Source of the DNA: Limnomonas spitsbergensis
Lineage: Eukaryota; Chlorophyta; Chlorophyceae; Chlamydomonadales
DNA length: 64,000 nt
NCBI GenBank assembly: GCA_037349105.1
Contig: JAYJMM010000111.1
Span: 1,178,001-1,242,000, forward strand
Direction: 5' to 3'
The notes beneath the pieces are model-generated. The model was not told the origin of the DNA. It saw only the letters and a list, made by a program, of their open reading frames with translations, and did no database searches. Positions 10,501 to 22,100 of the stretch are shown here, in pieces; the stretch's first letter is position 1; each line of letters starts with the position of its first letter. Made by a program: the position numbers and the translations under genes.

Positions 10501-13500
10501 TGTCCTGGGCGTTGACGACGCCGTCAGAATCGAGGGCTACATCAACACATTGGCTGGAATCGGGATTGACGCCTTTGGAGTGAGTGCCATCGAACAGGCT
10601 GGGTTGCCCATTGAGACACAAATAATCTGCCTGGGACCTGCAAGGAACCTGACTGGAAGAATCGAAGGCTACATCAAACCCTTTGACTGGACTGGGGATT
10701 GACGCCTTTGGAGTGAGTGCCATTAAACAGCTCGGGTTTAGTGTTAAGGGTTAAGGGTTTTAGGGTTTAGGTTTCCCCGACAATGCCTTTGGAGTGAGTG
10801 CAATCAAACAGGTTGGGTGCCCATTCAGACATAAACAATCTGCCTGGGATCTGCAAGGAACCTGCCTGGAAGCTGGATGGAAGCTTTTGAGGTGATCGCA
10901 GACGAGAGTGTCCTTGTGGACACGCACGAGACAACCTTCAAGGGCCATCGGGCAGCCACGGGGAGTGCGAGCATTATAACAGGCAGTGAAACAGCTTCCC
11001 ATCCTGACTGCGAATGCTAGCTATTTAGCAAGCCAGGTTGCCCATGCAGGGAGCCATGTGAAAGCATTATAACAGGCAGTGAAACAGCTTCCCATCCTGA
11101 CTGCGAATTCTAGCTATTTAGCAAGCCAGGTTGCCCATGCAGGGAGCCATGTGAAAGCATTATAACAGGGAGTGAGAGCATCATAAGAGGGAAGCATTAT
11201 AACAGAGCATTATACCAGGGAAGCATTGCAACACAGCATTATAACCGAGCCAAGCTGCCCATGCAGGGGGGCATGTGAAAGCAGGGGCAGGGAGGCGGGG
11301 TTATTTCCCCCTGTGTTTCAGGGTCCAGAGATATGGACGACTGGTTTCACACTTGTGTGAAGTCCAGGGGACAGGATGGGCATCATGGCTTGAGCCCTCT
11401 GGTCGACATAGGCTAGATCTCAATATAATAAATGTGGATGGATCTGGATGTATCTGAATGGATCTGAATGGATCTGGATGGATCTGGATGGATCTGGATG
11501 GATCTGGACCCCAAGACACGGAAACAACGCAACAGAGTCCAAATGTGCTTGTACATCCAAGCTCCGAAACGGAGTAGCCCTCACAATAAAGGAAGAAAAT
11601 GAGGCCCAGATCTTGTTTTGGACAGACAGGCATGCATGCTTCCATGTTTCCAAGTCCCAGGGTATTCTAAAGAGGGAGCTTGACTTCTTGATGTGGCCAG
11701 TGTTAGTCGCAGCTGCCTGTCACAATCTCACGCATGTTTAATTACGCCATCATCCCAAACCCCTGTACCCTCGTCCCTGCCCTCATTCCCTCCACGTTCA
11801 TTCTGGTGATGCCATCCCTACATCCATCCCCACCCTCATCCCCGCCCTCATCCCCAACCTCATCCTCACCCTCATCTACAAGCCTTCATAACCCCACCTC
11901 CTAGAAAACCTAAGATTGCTGGACGCCTACCTCTCACTTCAATCCGCTCACTATATTGAGCTTCTATGCCATCTATGCCTCAAGCTTCTAAGATGTCTTC
12001 TCTGCCTTGAGCCTCTATGCCTCTGTTCCTGGCATTCCCTACTCCACCATAACAGTTGCACTCTGCAGCTGATCTAAGCTCGCTTGATCATATTATTGAG
12101 CTTCTGTGCTTCTCTTGCTTGCATTGCATGTGCCTTCCTTCCAGGCCTACCCCGCAGCAGAGCTAGGCCTGCTGGTGACGTATCTCACGCTGGGTGCCTC
12201 TTTCACGGCCTTTGTCGCGGGAGCGCTCTTTGCCGCAGCATCCAGCGTTGGCCTCGCTGCCACCATTATCAGTGGGTCCCGGGATGAGAGGGCGAACCAA
12301 ACGTTATCACGCCAGGGGTCCTGGGAGAAAGAGCAGGAGGAAAAGGAGGGGAGGGGGAAGGAGGAGGAGGAGGACGAGAGGGGGGGACACAGCCTAGAGG
12401 CGGAATCAAAGGTAAGCAAGTCAAGGTGTTCCCACACAGTCCTGGGAAGAAGAGCAGGAGGCAGAGGAGGAGATGAAGCGGGGAGGGGGAGGAGGAAATA
12501 GTACAGAGGGGCATTAAGGCTTGCATGTTCCATGAAAATATTTACGTTGCGAAATGTTCATGGAAGGACTGTTTGTGAGGAGAAGGGCTGCTTGTAAGGG
12601 GTGAAGGTCTCGCAGCCAATGTGGATTAAATGACATTGCTTCTCCTTAAAAGACTTCCGGTCTCACTTTTGTCCTGTGGTCTTGCGTGTGCATGCGGGTG
12701 TTATCCTGAAAGATTCTCATTTGTATGGGAGTGTGCATAGAGGCAAAACAAAGTGCGTAACAAATCTGTTTGGTAGCAATGTGTTTATCTTGAGTGCAGT
12801 CACTTTTTGAGTATTTTCCCGACCGCATATCTAGCATCCCGAACCTGGCTCTTTCCTGTACATCGCAGGCCTTGCCTTAGCTGTGGATTCTGCCAGGTCA
12901 TCCGGAGGACCCCTGTCCGAAATGGACCAGAACCAGTTGCTCCTAGATCAGCTGGTGGCTTCTAAAGCTGCAGACAGGTTAGTGGCTTCTAAAGCTACAA
13001 ACAGGTTGGTCATGATGATAATTTGCATTGAGAAATTCGTGCGCCTTAAAGGCGTCGACTGAAAAAACACCCCAACTATGGCTGTGGCAGCAGATGTTGG
13101 TGACCATGTTTGATTTTTGATCGTCGAATACTCTCCGCTGAAGCAAACGGTATCGCCACATGTTGATGGGGCTTTCAGTTTCTTGGTCTGTATGTTGCAG
13201 TGTTTTTGTGACGCTTCAGCTAAACATTTGCCACGTCATGGGGCCTGGTGCAGTAAGCCCCACTGCTTGGGCCACCGACCATGTGGTTAGACCCTGCTCG
13301 GCCCAGCGGTGGCCGCCTGACGACCCCCTCAAGGTTGTCTAGTGCACTTAGACCACTTCAGGGAGGTCGCGGTTTCTTCACATGGCTGCTCTGCCTCTGC
13401 CTCCATGCCAACATGTACCCATTGATATATGGCCATTTGGCAGAGACGAGGTCTGACTATGCGGCAAGGTTTCCTGTGCCCTCATGCCACTGCACGTTGT

Positions 13501-15597
13501 AGTTTTCATTCTTTCTATCAGACCATCTTAAAACGTCACAGCAGGAACGCTGCCGCCGCTGATGCTGATGCTTACTGCTCGTTAGGACTGGTAAATGGGT
13601 GTCAGTGCCATTTATCTCCTTCGCGGATGACAGAAGAAAGCGTATCATGATGGGGCCAACCCTCGACCGGCCTAGGACTGGCGCCTTCATTAAGCAGAAG
13701 GTTCTTCTGACGACTTCATAACTGAATACCTGAATACCTGAATACCTGAATACCTGAATACCTGAATACCTGAATACCTGAATACCTGAATGCCTGAATG
13801 CCCGAATGCCTGAATACCTGATTGCTTGAAGACCTGAATACCTGAATACCTGAATACCTGAATACCTGAATACCTGAATACCTGAATGCCTGAATTCCTG
13901 AATGCCTGAATACCTGAATACCTGAATACCTGAATGCCTGAATACCTGAATGCCTGAATGCCTAAATACCTGAATACCTGAATACCTGAATACCTGAATA
14001 CCTGAATACCTGAATACCTGAATACCTGAATACCTGAATACCTGAATGCCTGAATACCTGAATACCTGGATGCCTGAATACCTGAATACCTGAATACCTG
14101 AATACCTGAATACCTGAATACCTGAACACCTGAATACCTGAATACCTGAATACCTGAATACCTGAATACCTGAAGACCTGAATACCTGAATACCTGAATA
14201 CCTGAATGCCTGAATGCCTGAATACCTGAATGCCTGAATGCCTACATACCTGAATACCTGAATACCTGAATACCTGAATACCTGAATACCTGAATACCTG
14301 AATGCCTAAATACCTGAATACCTGAATACCTGAATACCTGAATACTTGAATACCTGAATACCTGAATACCTGAATACCTGAATGCCTGAATACCTGAATA
14401 CCTGAATACCTGAAGACCTGAAGACCTGAATACCTGAATACTTGAATACCTGAATACCTGAATACCTGAATGCCTGAATACCTGAATACCTGGATACCTG
14501 AACACCTGAATACCTGAATTCCTGAATGCCTGAATACCTGAATACCTGAATACCTGAATGCCTAAATACCTGAATACCTGAATACCTGAATGCCTAAATA
14601 CCTGAATACCTGAATACCTGAATACCTGAATACCTGAATACCTGAATACCTGAATACCTGAATACCTGAATACCTGAATACCTGAATACCTGAATACCTG
14701 AATACCTGAATACCTGAATACCTGAATACCTGAATACCTGAATACCTGAATACCTGAATACCTGAATACCTGAATACCTGAATACCTGAATACCTGAATA
14801 CCTGAATACCTGAATGCCTGAATGCCTGAATGCCCGAATGCCTGAATACCTGAATGCTTGAAGACCTGAATACCTGAATACCTGAATACCTGAATACCTG
14901 AATACCTGAATACCTGAATACCTGAATACCTGAATACCTGAATACCTGAATGCCTGAATTCCTGAATGCCTGAATACCTGAATACCTGAATACCTGAATA
15001 CCTGAATGCCTGAATACCTGAATGCCTGAATGCCTAAATACCTGAATACCTGAATGCCTAAATACCTGAATACCTGAATACCTGAATACCTGAATACCTG
15101 AATACCTGAATACCTGAATGCCTGAATACCTGAATACCTGAATACCTGAATACCTGAATACCTGAATACCTGAACACCTGAACACCTGAATACCTGAACA
15201 CCTGAATACCTGAATACCTGAATACCTGAATACCTGAATACCTGAATACCTGAATACCTGAATACCTGAACAACTGAATACCTGAACACCTGAATACCTG
15301 AATACCTGAATACCTGAATACCTGAACACCTGAATACCTGAAGAACTGAAGACCTGATGGAGCACCCTAACTACATTACATTGCCCTCCCTCTCTCCTCC
15401 AACCTTGCAGCCAAATGGTGCCGTGGGTGGTGAATGGCGGCGTCCTTGACCCCATGGATCTGGCCACCAACATCCTTAAGGGCGTCAATAACTCCATGAC
15501 CCGTCTGTCCACCTACGAACCTGTGCCCGCGGAGCTTCTTTCGGCGCCGCTAGTCGCAGCAGTGAAGCAGACGGCATCAGCCTTCACGGCTGCCTGA
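7557..15597 (+). CDS. Gene B: seven-exon membrane/secreted protein of unknown function
   Basis: Exons: 7557-7625, 7928-8071, 9297-9410, 10457-10579, 12145-12271, 12869-12977 and 15411-15597 (stop TGA), all GT-AG, phases 0,0,0,0,1,2, giving about 290 residues. Exon 1 encodes a 23-residue hydrophobic leader (ACAALILVLSLAQ), a signal peptide or signal anchor. Exon 2 is polar and Ala/Ser-rich with KSLAEAFSG. Exon 3 ends PFGSGDNLAQFQ. Exon 4 encodes a 41-residue block with KGYYTDARTVLG and DDAVRIEGYI. Exon 5 is strongly hydrophobic (TLGASFTAFVAGALFAA), likely transmembrane. Exon 6 includes LAVDSARSSGGP. Exon 7 encodes an amphipathic C-terminus with NNSMTRLSTYEPVP. I do not recognise the family. 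The start codon is the first ATG of the hydrophobic exon and follows the conserved promoter. Intron 2 holds truncated copies of exon 3, and intron 6 holds a 1.6-kb minisatellite. Confidence 0.82.
8716..9296 (+). repeat. Four truncated tandem copies of gene B exon 3 with acceptors
   Basis: Copies start at 8716, 8855, 8975 and 9174, ahead of the true exon at 9297. Each has a T/C-rich tract, a (C)AG acceptor and the codons for Pro-Ala-Val-Ser-Ala (Ile-Ser-Val-Val-Ser in one), and ends at a GGAGGCACAG-like block (GAAGCGCAG in the first) before decaying. Spacing is 120-139 bp except for the unit of 199 bp, which has gained a roughly 70-bp LINE tail at 9070-9139. A fifth, weaker copy may lie near 8565-8650. 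Confidence 0.88.
9070..9139 (-). mobile_element. LINE-B 3' tail inserted in the exon-3 array of gene B
   Basis: On the minus strand: GGCCCAGGCTGCGCTGTTTC, CTCTCACGCC, a hairpin of ACGCCCC and GGGGCGT, then a (TTTC)n tail. It interrupts one repeat unit, so it landed after the exon copies had formed. Confidence 0.8.
11430..11512. repeat. GGATCTGGAT-type tandem repeat
   Basis: Degenerate 10-11 bp units of GGATCTGGAT and GGATCTGAAT in intron 4 of gene B. The equivalent intron of gene C carries the same motif near 21790-21860 and 22710-22770, so the repeat predates the B/C duplication or was exchanged between them. Confidence 0.8.
13721..15356. repeat. 10-bp minisatellite (CCTGAATACC), about 160 copies
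   Basis: Long array of 10-bp units in intron 6 of gene B, ending about 55 bp before the last exon. Variants (TGCC, CACC, AGACC) form higher-order blocks: the stretch around 13790-13990 is largely repeated around 14815-15030. Both strands stay open for hundreds of codons (period-10 peptide on the minus strand), a by-product of the repeat and not a gene. Confidence 0.97.
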
Positions 15598-15697
15598 TAC
15601 TTGGAATGCATGGGCAGTGGATGGAGGATTGAAGGGGCTGTATGGTGCTTACGGCCTCTTCGCAAAGCAAGATGGTACTTAATGCTGTGTGTCGGAG

Positions 15698-16012
15698 CTC
15701 CATGCACAAGCTGTGCTGGCATCTGATATAGACAGCCACCATGCCACGTTTGTGCGCTCCATGCACAAGCTGTGCTGGCATCTGATATAGACAGCCACCA
15801 TGCCATGTTTGTGCGCTCCATGCACAAGCTGTGCTGGCATCTGATATAGACAGCCACCAAGCCACGTTTGTGCGCTCCATGCACAAGCTGTGCTGGCATC
15901 TGATATAGCCAGCCACCATGCCACGTTTGTTTGCTCCATGCATGAGCTGTGCTGGCGTCTGATATAGACAGCCACCATGCCACGTTTGTTCGCTCCATGC
16001 ATGAGCTTGTGG
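15698..16012. repeat. 59-bp tandem repeat, about 5.4 copies
   Basis: Unit begins CTCCATGCACAAGCTGTGCT and contains ATCTGATATAGACAGCCACC. Starts recur at 15698, 15757 and 15816, exactly 59 bp apart. It begins about 100 bp after the stop codon of gene B, so it may lie in the 3' UTR. Confidence 0.95.
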
Positions 16013-17770
16013 CTGCTTTGTGTCATGACTCATGCGTCCACAGCAAAGACAAGAAGTATGAGGCTGCATGCATGGGCGTATGACCTGCATGGGCACATGT
16101 CCTGTTTGGCCTGCATGGCTGCACGAGGGCATGGCTTGCACAGGCAAATTGCCTGCATGAGCAAATTGCCTGCATCTGTGGGCTGCGGGTGCATGCCCTA
16201 TGTGCCAGGATGACGCACCAGGCGGGAACTTGTTCCAGGCAGCCTTTGGCAGGCGCTTGGCAGCCACCATTAGGTCCATGGCGAACAAACGTTGGCCAGC
16301 CTACGGCTTATGGCCCAGGCAGCAAGGTATGCTGCACCAGGCCACACCAGTGGTATGCCGTGATGTATCTGAACTTGAGCTGTAGCTGCTCTGTGGCTAG
16401 AGAGAGGGACATGCACTTCATGCAAGGCCCCTCATGTACTGTTGAAGTTGGTAAGGGCTCCTCTGAAAGACGCGAAGTCTTAAGATGCAAGTCTTGTACA
16501 GACGTATTGCAAACATCGCTTCATAAGAATTTCAGTGTGGCAATGTCACGCTGGTCTGTAAATATAATGAAATGAAGGACCGTTTCCCAGGAGAGACTCA
16601 TAATTCCTGAAAATATATATTAAGGTTGTTTGGATGTTCTTTCTCATGTTCGGTCATTTCAGGTGGATTTCGTGTACTGTCTCCATGTGACTTCGTCTTG
16701 GCGATCAGCCATGAATGGTTATAAAGCCTAGGCTTAGGCTGTTCCAACCCTATCGGGGCTTTTCCACGCTTTAAACATCTTGAATTGTGTAAGAATGTGC
16801 TGTGAACTAAGTGGTCAGAAGGCCCTATGCCAGGTTTTCTGGCGCTATAGACCTGTAGACCCTTGGATTCTGAATCCTGATTGATCAGCTTGTAGTCTCC
16901 TCAACCCCATTGCAAACATGAGGAAGCTTGATACAACAGCCGTTGCATGATTGGGCTCTTAAATGATACTTGTCCTGCCTTGCCCCGCCCAGCCCCACAT
17001 CCGCCCCGCCTCCACATGGCCCAACACTCCACCTCCCTCCTTAACACTCCACCTCCCTCCTACTGCCACCTGCCGCCTGCCACCTATTACCCACGAACCG
17101 CCAACCGCCCCCCCCCCCCGTCGCCCGTTAACCGCCAGCCGCTACCCGCGAACTTCGCCCCGCCCTATCCCTGTCCCAGCCCGCACTGACCCGTTTCGAC
17201 GGGCCTCTAGGCCTGCCTCAGTCAGTTAGTCACTCAGTCCTATGTCCCGCCGCGCCCGTCCCCATCACCTCGCCAGGCCACGCCAGGCCAAGCCACGCCT
17301 TGCCCAGCCCAGCCCTATCCTACCCAGATCCTTTCCCCGCCCCCACGCGCTTCGCTCCGCCTCACAGTCCTACCTCGACCCTTAAAGCAATTAAGTGTCT
17401 GCTGCTGGTTTTCATGTCAGGACTAGGCACAGGCAAAGAGGGGCCCATGCGGCCGAGCCTTTTTCAGCAGGGCCCAGACGTGTAACGTTATTGACAGGCT
17501 ACTAGGGGCATGATAAGTAAAAACTTGTGACTTAAATCTAATCCCGTGGACTGTGTGGTTGCCGGGATTCTTTTTCTAAGGTATGGGATGCCCCATAGTG
17601 TACAATCCTCTAGTCTCCAGTCGTGTCAGTCTGATCTCAAGAAAACATTATCCGATTCCCTCATCCCCCTCAGGACCAAGCACTTTATTTCCAAGCGAGA
17701 CAATTGAAATCACATGAATTGTGGAAATAGGATAACTCTTTTGATCATGCGTGGTGCTGCTTGGCACGTA
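16013..17770. other. Intergenic region between gene B and LINE-B
   Basis: No supported gene. 16970-17380 is very C-rich with CCCGCC-type runs and open frames that look compositional. A family-2 dispersed repeat copy (+) lies at 17443-17496. The rest is unremarkable. Confidence 0.5.
17443..17496 (+). repeat. GCGGCCGAG dispersed repeat (family 2)
   Basis: Reads CATGCGGCCGAGCC, TTTTTCAGCAGGGCCCAGA and CGTGTAACGTTATTGAC. Single copy with no inverted partner nearby. Confidence 0.7.
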
Positions 17771-18822
17771 TAAGAAAGGAAGAAAAGTACGCCCCCCAAG
17801 GGGCGTGCGGGTTAAGGGAACAGCGCAGCTCGGGGCCGAAGCCACATCCGCACCGTTACCATCGAACAGGGTGAGGCTAGCTAGTTAAGCTATGGCGGCT
17901 TACGTTTCCTGTTTGTAGTTATATAGGCTTTGCTGCCTTCAGCACTAAAGTGTTCAATCCTTTCCTAGTCTGTACTATGCTGTGCATGTATTTGATGGCC
18001 TGTACGTGCCTTTTGCGGCCGCATTTCTTTGCTTGGTACGGTGTGAGACCTAGTGTTTGCATTTGTGCCAGGGTGAGTTCCTTGTAGACTGTGCCAGATG
18101 TGCCTATGAGAATGAGGATGAGCTTGATGTTGCCCTCTGAGAATCCGTTCTTTATGAGTCCATGTATGAGTTTAGAGTGTTGGTCCTTGCATGCGGCCAG
18201 ATGTGCGCCTGGTTGTGTGTCCCGGCAGAACTTAAACTCTATGATGAGGATGACCGTGTCGGTTTTATCGGCCTTATGCTGGACCAGCATGATATCCGGT
18301 TGGAATATCTTTTTCCCAGTGGTTTGCCTGGACATGTTTGTGACTTTCAGAAGTTCAGGAGGGACTCTGTTCGCTCTTATTCCTGGGGCGCCGGCGTTTT
18401 CGCAGTTTTCTGCTGTGCCTAGGTCAGCCATGACCAGGTCCCCGCCCATGTCACCTTTAGGTATGGCTTTTACGAGGATCCTGCCGGTGTGGTGGTGCCG
18501 TGCTATGTACATTTTCTGCATCTCCTGGTTCTTGCATGAGCCTGCCATATGCCCCGCGCTGTCTTGTTCGTTGCAGAGCGGGCATCTGTCGTGGGTGCTC
18601 TTACCGCTTCTGTATACAAGCTTGCTGTTCCACAGGCATCCGTGGCGCCACTTGAGGGTTGTTCTTCTCTCAGCATGGGTGATAGCGGGACTGGTCATGA
18701 AGGAGTTGCTGATTTTGCCATCGGCCCTGTCTCTGATACCCTTCCAGCCCTGGTAATAGAGACTGGCTGTGTTGGATCGACCGAGGGCACGTATAACAAA
18801 GTAATGGATGCTGAAGCGCCAA
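17771..18822 (-). mobile_element. LINE-B: 5'-truncated non-LTR retrotransposon
   Basis: Minus strand. The open frame ends at 17919 and covers the element's C-terminal region. A zinc knuckle (RCPLCNEQDSAGH then SC, pattern C-x2-C-x7-H-x4-C) is typical of LINE proteins after RNase H. It is followed by a PD-(D/E)XK-like nuclease pattern: QPDIML, then LIIEFKF about 20 residues on, then KDQHSKL. Next come ILILIGTSG and a C-terminal helix-rich stretch. After the stop comes a 3' UTR ending in a hairpin (ACGCCCC...GGGGCGT type) and a (TTTC)n-like tail at 17771. The 5' break abuts the conserved gene C promoter block at 18823; the first roughly 18 residues of the open frame are antisense promoter, not element. 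Reverse transcriptase and RNase H are missing, so it cannot move by itself. Confidence 0.87.
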
Positions 18823-19104
18823 TCAAGTCGATGCTTCCCATGCAACGGACGACTGATCCGAGCGATTTCTTCGGCCACTCGGGACGGGCCGGCCGGCCGG
18901 TCGGCGGGCGGACACCCGCCTAGTACCTCTGTCTCGGATTACGATATATCCGGACGCAAGCTGCGATCGTGAAACGGTCCTAGAATCTGCAGATCGAAGA
19001 CTCTCATCCCGCGTCGCCCACGTGATGCACGATTTTCGCATCATCGTCCAAAATCAGAGAGCAGTAACAAGCTTACACCTTGACATTGCCGGACTGATAA
19101 AATC
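18823..19104 (+). promoter_or_regulatory. Promoter/5' region of gene C, conserved with gene B
   Basis: Aligned block by block with 7283-7556: GTCGATGCTTCCCA, CACTCGGGACGGG, CTGTCTCGGATTACG, GCGATCGTGAAACGG, TCCTAGAATC (18978-18987), CCCACGTGATG and CCAAAATCAGA. It also carries a CCGGCCGG run near 18890. The LINE-B truncation point coincides with the left edge of this block, so homology to gene B stops there or was cut by the insertion. Confidence 0.65.
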
Positions 19105-22100
19105 ATGCAGACATATTCACAAGTCAGGGCCTGTGCTGCCCTCATCGTGGTCCTGTCTCTGGCACATGTGGGTTTGTCGGACTGCGGATAGCCATTTACG
19201 GGCGCAGGCAATATCTAAGGGGAAAAGGAAGCCTCTCCTGCCCGTATGTAGAGGTTTGAGGGTGGAGGAAACATGGGCCGACCCTGTATTAGCGCCGCTG
19301 CCATGTTGTGCACTGTCTGAATTCCTTACGGCTCCCTACCAGCGCTACATCTGTAGCAACAGCACCTACCCCTCCCCACCTGAAGCTGACAGACTATAAC
19401 ATGTTCACTCTAGTACTTCCCATTCTACATTTTCCACATTCGGCTTGGCCGGTATTCCTCACTTCTGCTGTAATGATGCCTTATTTTTTGGTGCTGCAGT
19501 GAACCAGGGCACAACTGCCACAGTGCCATACCTAGGGCACAGCCGCCAAGCAAGCTATGCATGTTGAAAACTCTTTGGCTGACACCTTCAACAACACTCC
19601 CCACTAAATAGTTAGTCCCGTTGCACAGGTTTTGGGTCAGGCCCAGGGCCAAGTTGGGACTGTGGCCAAATCCCTGATTGACGCCTTCGCTGTGGCCAAA
19701 AGCAACGACACCGCCACGGTCAGCAGCACCAGCGTTGCTCCCAGACAGGTAATGGCCGCGCTCCCCAGCAGAGTCCATCAATAGGCCTGGGTGGACACTA
19801 CTGCTGTAATCTGACTTATAGCTGGCAGGCATTGATGCATGAGGCCCTGCTACTGAGACTAGACAGTTTTTATCAGCAATGTTAGTAGGTTGAGAAGGTA
19901 TAGGTGTTTGCTTATATTGATTAAAATGTTATCATACATAGATTAGCAGCAGTAAAAAGTGCACAATAGGCTATCTCAGAAAGGAGATGGTAGCACAGCA
20001 CCAGCAGCCCACAGGCATTTGTAGGCCCAAGGCACAAATACTACGAGGTCTGTCGAAACGGAAAACGCTTGGATGTGGCCATGACCCAATCTCCTCTGCC
20101 GCATGCTCTGCCTCTGCTGCCCAGACCACCAAATAGAGGGGCATTTTTTTCTTTCGTGCTGGCAAGTTAGAAACCGCTCGCTTTCAAATCACTCCGAACA
20201 GACTCGTTTCAGAACGTTGAGTCCCGCAGTCCTTACAGACTGCAAGCAGGACGGAGTCAGTGGGGCAGCAGCTTCTCTTTCCAATAGGAGCAATGAGGGC
20301 CAGGCATGTGCTCATTGCGTACCTCTTTTAACCCCCCATCCATACCCCACATGGCGCAGTTTCATTTAATGAATTAATTGCCCTCGATTAATTAATTAAT
20401 CAATGTATCTACATCATTTGCACTCCATACGCGTAGGCCCCTGCAGTGACTGCCAGCAGTGGCCCCACCCCCGACACGTCGGTCATGGTCAAGGCGCTGG
20501 ATGGCCTGTCCGCACCGTTTGGCAGCGGGGACAACCTCGCTCAATTCCAGGTGCGTTTCCATGTCCTGTTGCGTGCACGTCAGCATCATTTCAGCATCAT
20601 TTCAGCATCATTTCAGCTGCAGTGCAGCTACATCCCTGCTGAAAGCGTGGGGCACGTGTGGCAGCAAGCCCTGCTGCTTGAGACTCCATGTAGAGACGGG
20701 GCTATTACGGTATTATCCCATGCATTAGCCGTCGTATTACCTCCGTAAGAAGTCCAGGTAGATGCCCTCAAAAGAATTCCAGTCCTCCTTTTGGAGCACT
20801 TCAGCCACACTTCAGCCACAGTTCAGCCTCATGTTAGCCTCATGTTAGCTAGAAAAAAAGAAAGGCAGATATACACCCTGAGGCATGGATTAGGAAGCTA
20901 CACCCTGTCCTATGCCTGGGAGAGGTGGGGGCAGCAAGCCCTGCCAGCTGCTTGCTGGCGCACAGAAGGCCAGGTAGATGGATTATGTTATTTGCAGAGC
21001 ACTTCAGTCACACTTTAGCCGCACTTTGGCCACACTTCAACTGCAACCGTTCATACACCTGGGCGGATCATGGGGCTTCAAGCCCTACCAGCTGCTTGGT
21101 GCCACACAGAAGGCCAGGTAGATGGATTGTATTATTTGCAGAGAACTTCCAGTCACACTGCAGTCACACTTTAGCCACACCTCAGCCACACTTCAGCTGC
21201 GACCGTTCATACACCTGGGCGGTTCAGGGAGCTGCAAGCCCTGCCAGCTGCTTGGGCCCTGGCCGTAGGCTGGTGAAGGCTTAGATTGCCCCAATTAGCT
21301 AAGCGTTGGCTACCCGTCAACTCCCCAATACGAAATGCTCCAAGTTCTAGGTAAGATGGTTTAGGGAAAGAGCCAAGCTTACCCAGCTTGCCTGCAGGCT
21401 ACTTAACTTTCTTGCCCCTTGTTCCTACTGTTATGCTCCCAACCTCCGTTGCATTTAGCGTGACATGCACAACTTTGTTCCCTTGCACCCACTGGCTTCT
21501 TCTGCAGCATCGATAGTAGAAAATATATTGTACATACCGGTGTCGATAAATCTGAATAAAAGACCAAATGTACGGTTTGATCAATATGTCAGGCCACTAC
21601 TCTTGCAGGTGTACCTCAAAAATGATTTCAAGCCCTTCAATTACGAATTGCCTCCAGGAGCGTGTCCAGGAGCTCAAGGGTTACTACACTGACGCGCGGA
21701 CTGTCCTGGGTATTGACGACGCCGTCAGAATCGAGGGCTACATCAGCACATTGGCTGGAATCGGGATTGATGCGTGGGGGGTGAGTGTTAAATCTGAATG
21801 GATATGGATGGATCTGGACCCTGGATCTGGACCCTGGATCTAGACCCTGTATCTGGACCCTGGAATCAGGTTTGAAGATTGAGGGGTGAGTGTTAAAAGA
21901 AAGAAAGCAGGACCCAGCTGTCCCACAGGGATTTTTGTGAGCTTTAAGGCAACAGGTGTCAGCAACTTGAAGGCCACGGGGCTGAAAGTCAGTCAGTGAG
22001 CCATCAGACAGAGGAGTTGTGAGGTTTCAGAAAACCGTGTGGTATGGCGGAGGCCACGTCCACGCCGCTACCATCAGAGCAAGAGGGGTTCGTGCAATAG

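Noticed and set aside
13721..15512. Long minus-strand open frames giving a period-10 peptide (FRYSGIQVFR)
   Set aside because: Pure product of a 10-bp minisatellite; all phases give the same peptide, and the region lies in an intron of gene B between good splice sites.
17840..17910. tRNA-like A and B boxes in the LINE-B 3' region (TGTTCGATGG)
   Set aside because: A B-box-like stretch is visible, but the only A-box-like stretch is about 12 bp away, far too close, so a tRNA-derived promoter is not supported.
18091..18756. Plus-strand frame of 221 codons
   Set aside because: Antisense to the LINE-B coding frame, which has recognisable zinc-knuckle and nuclease-like motifs.
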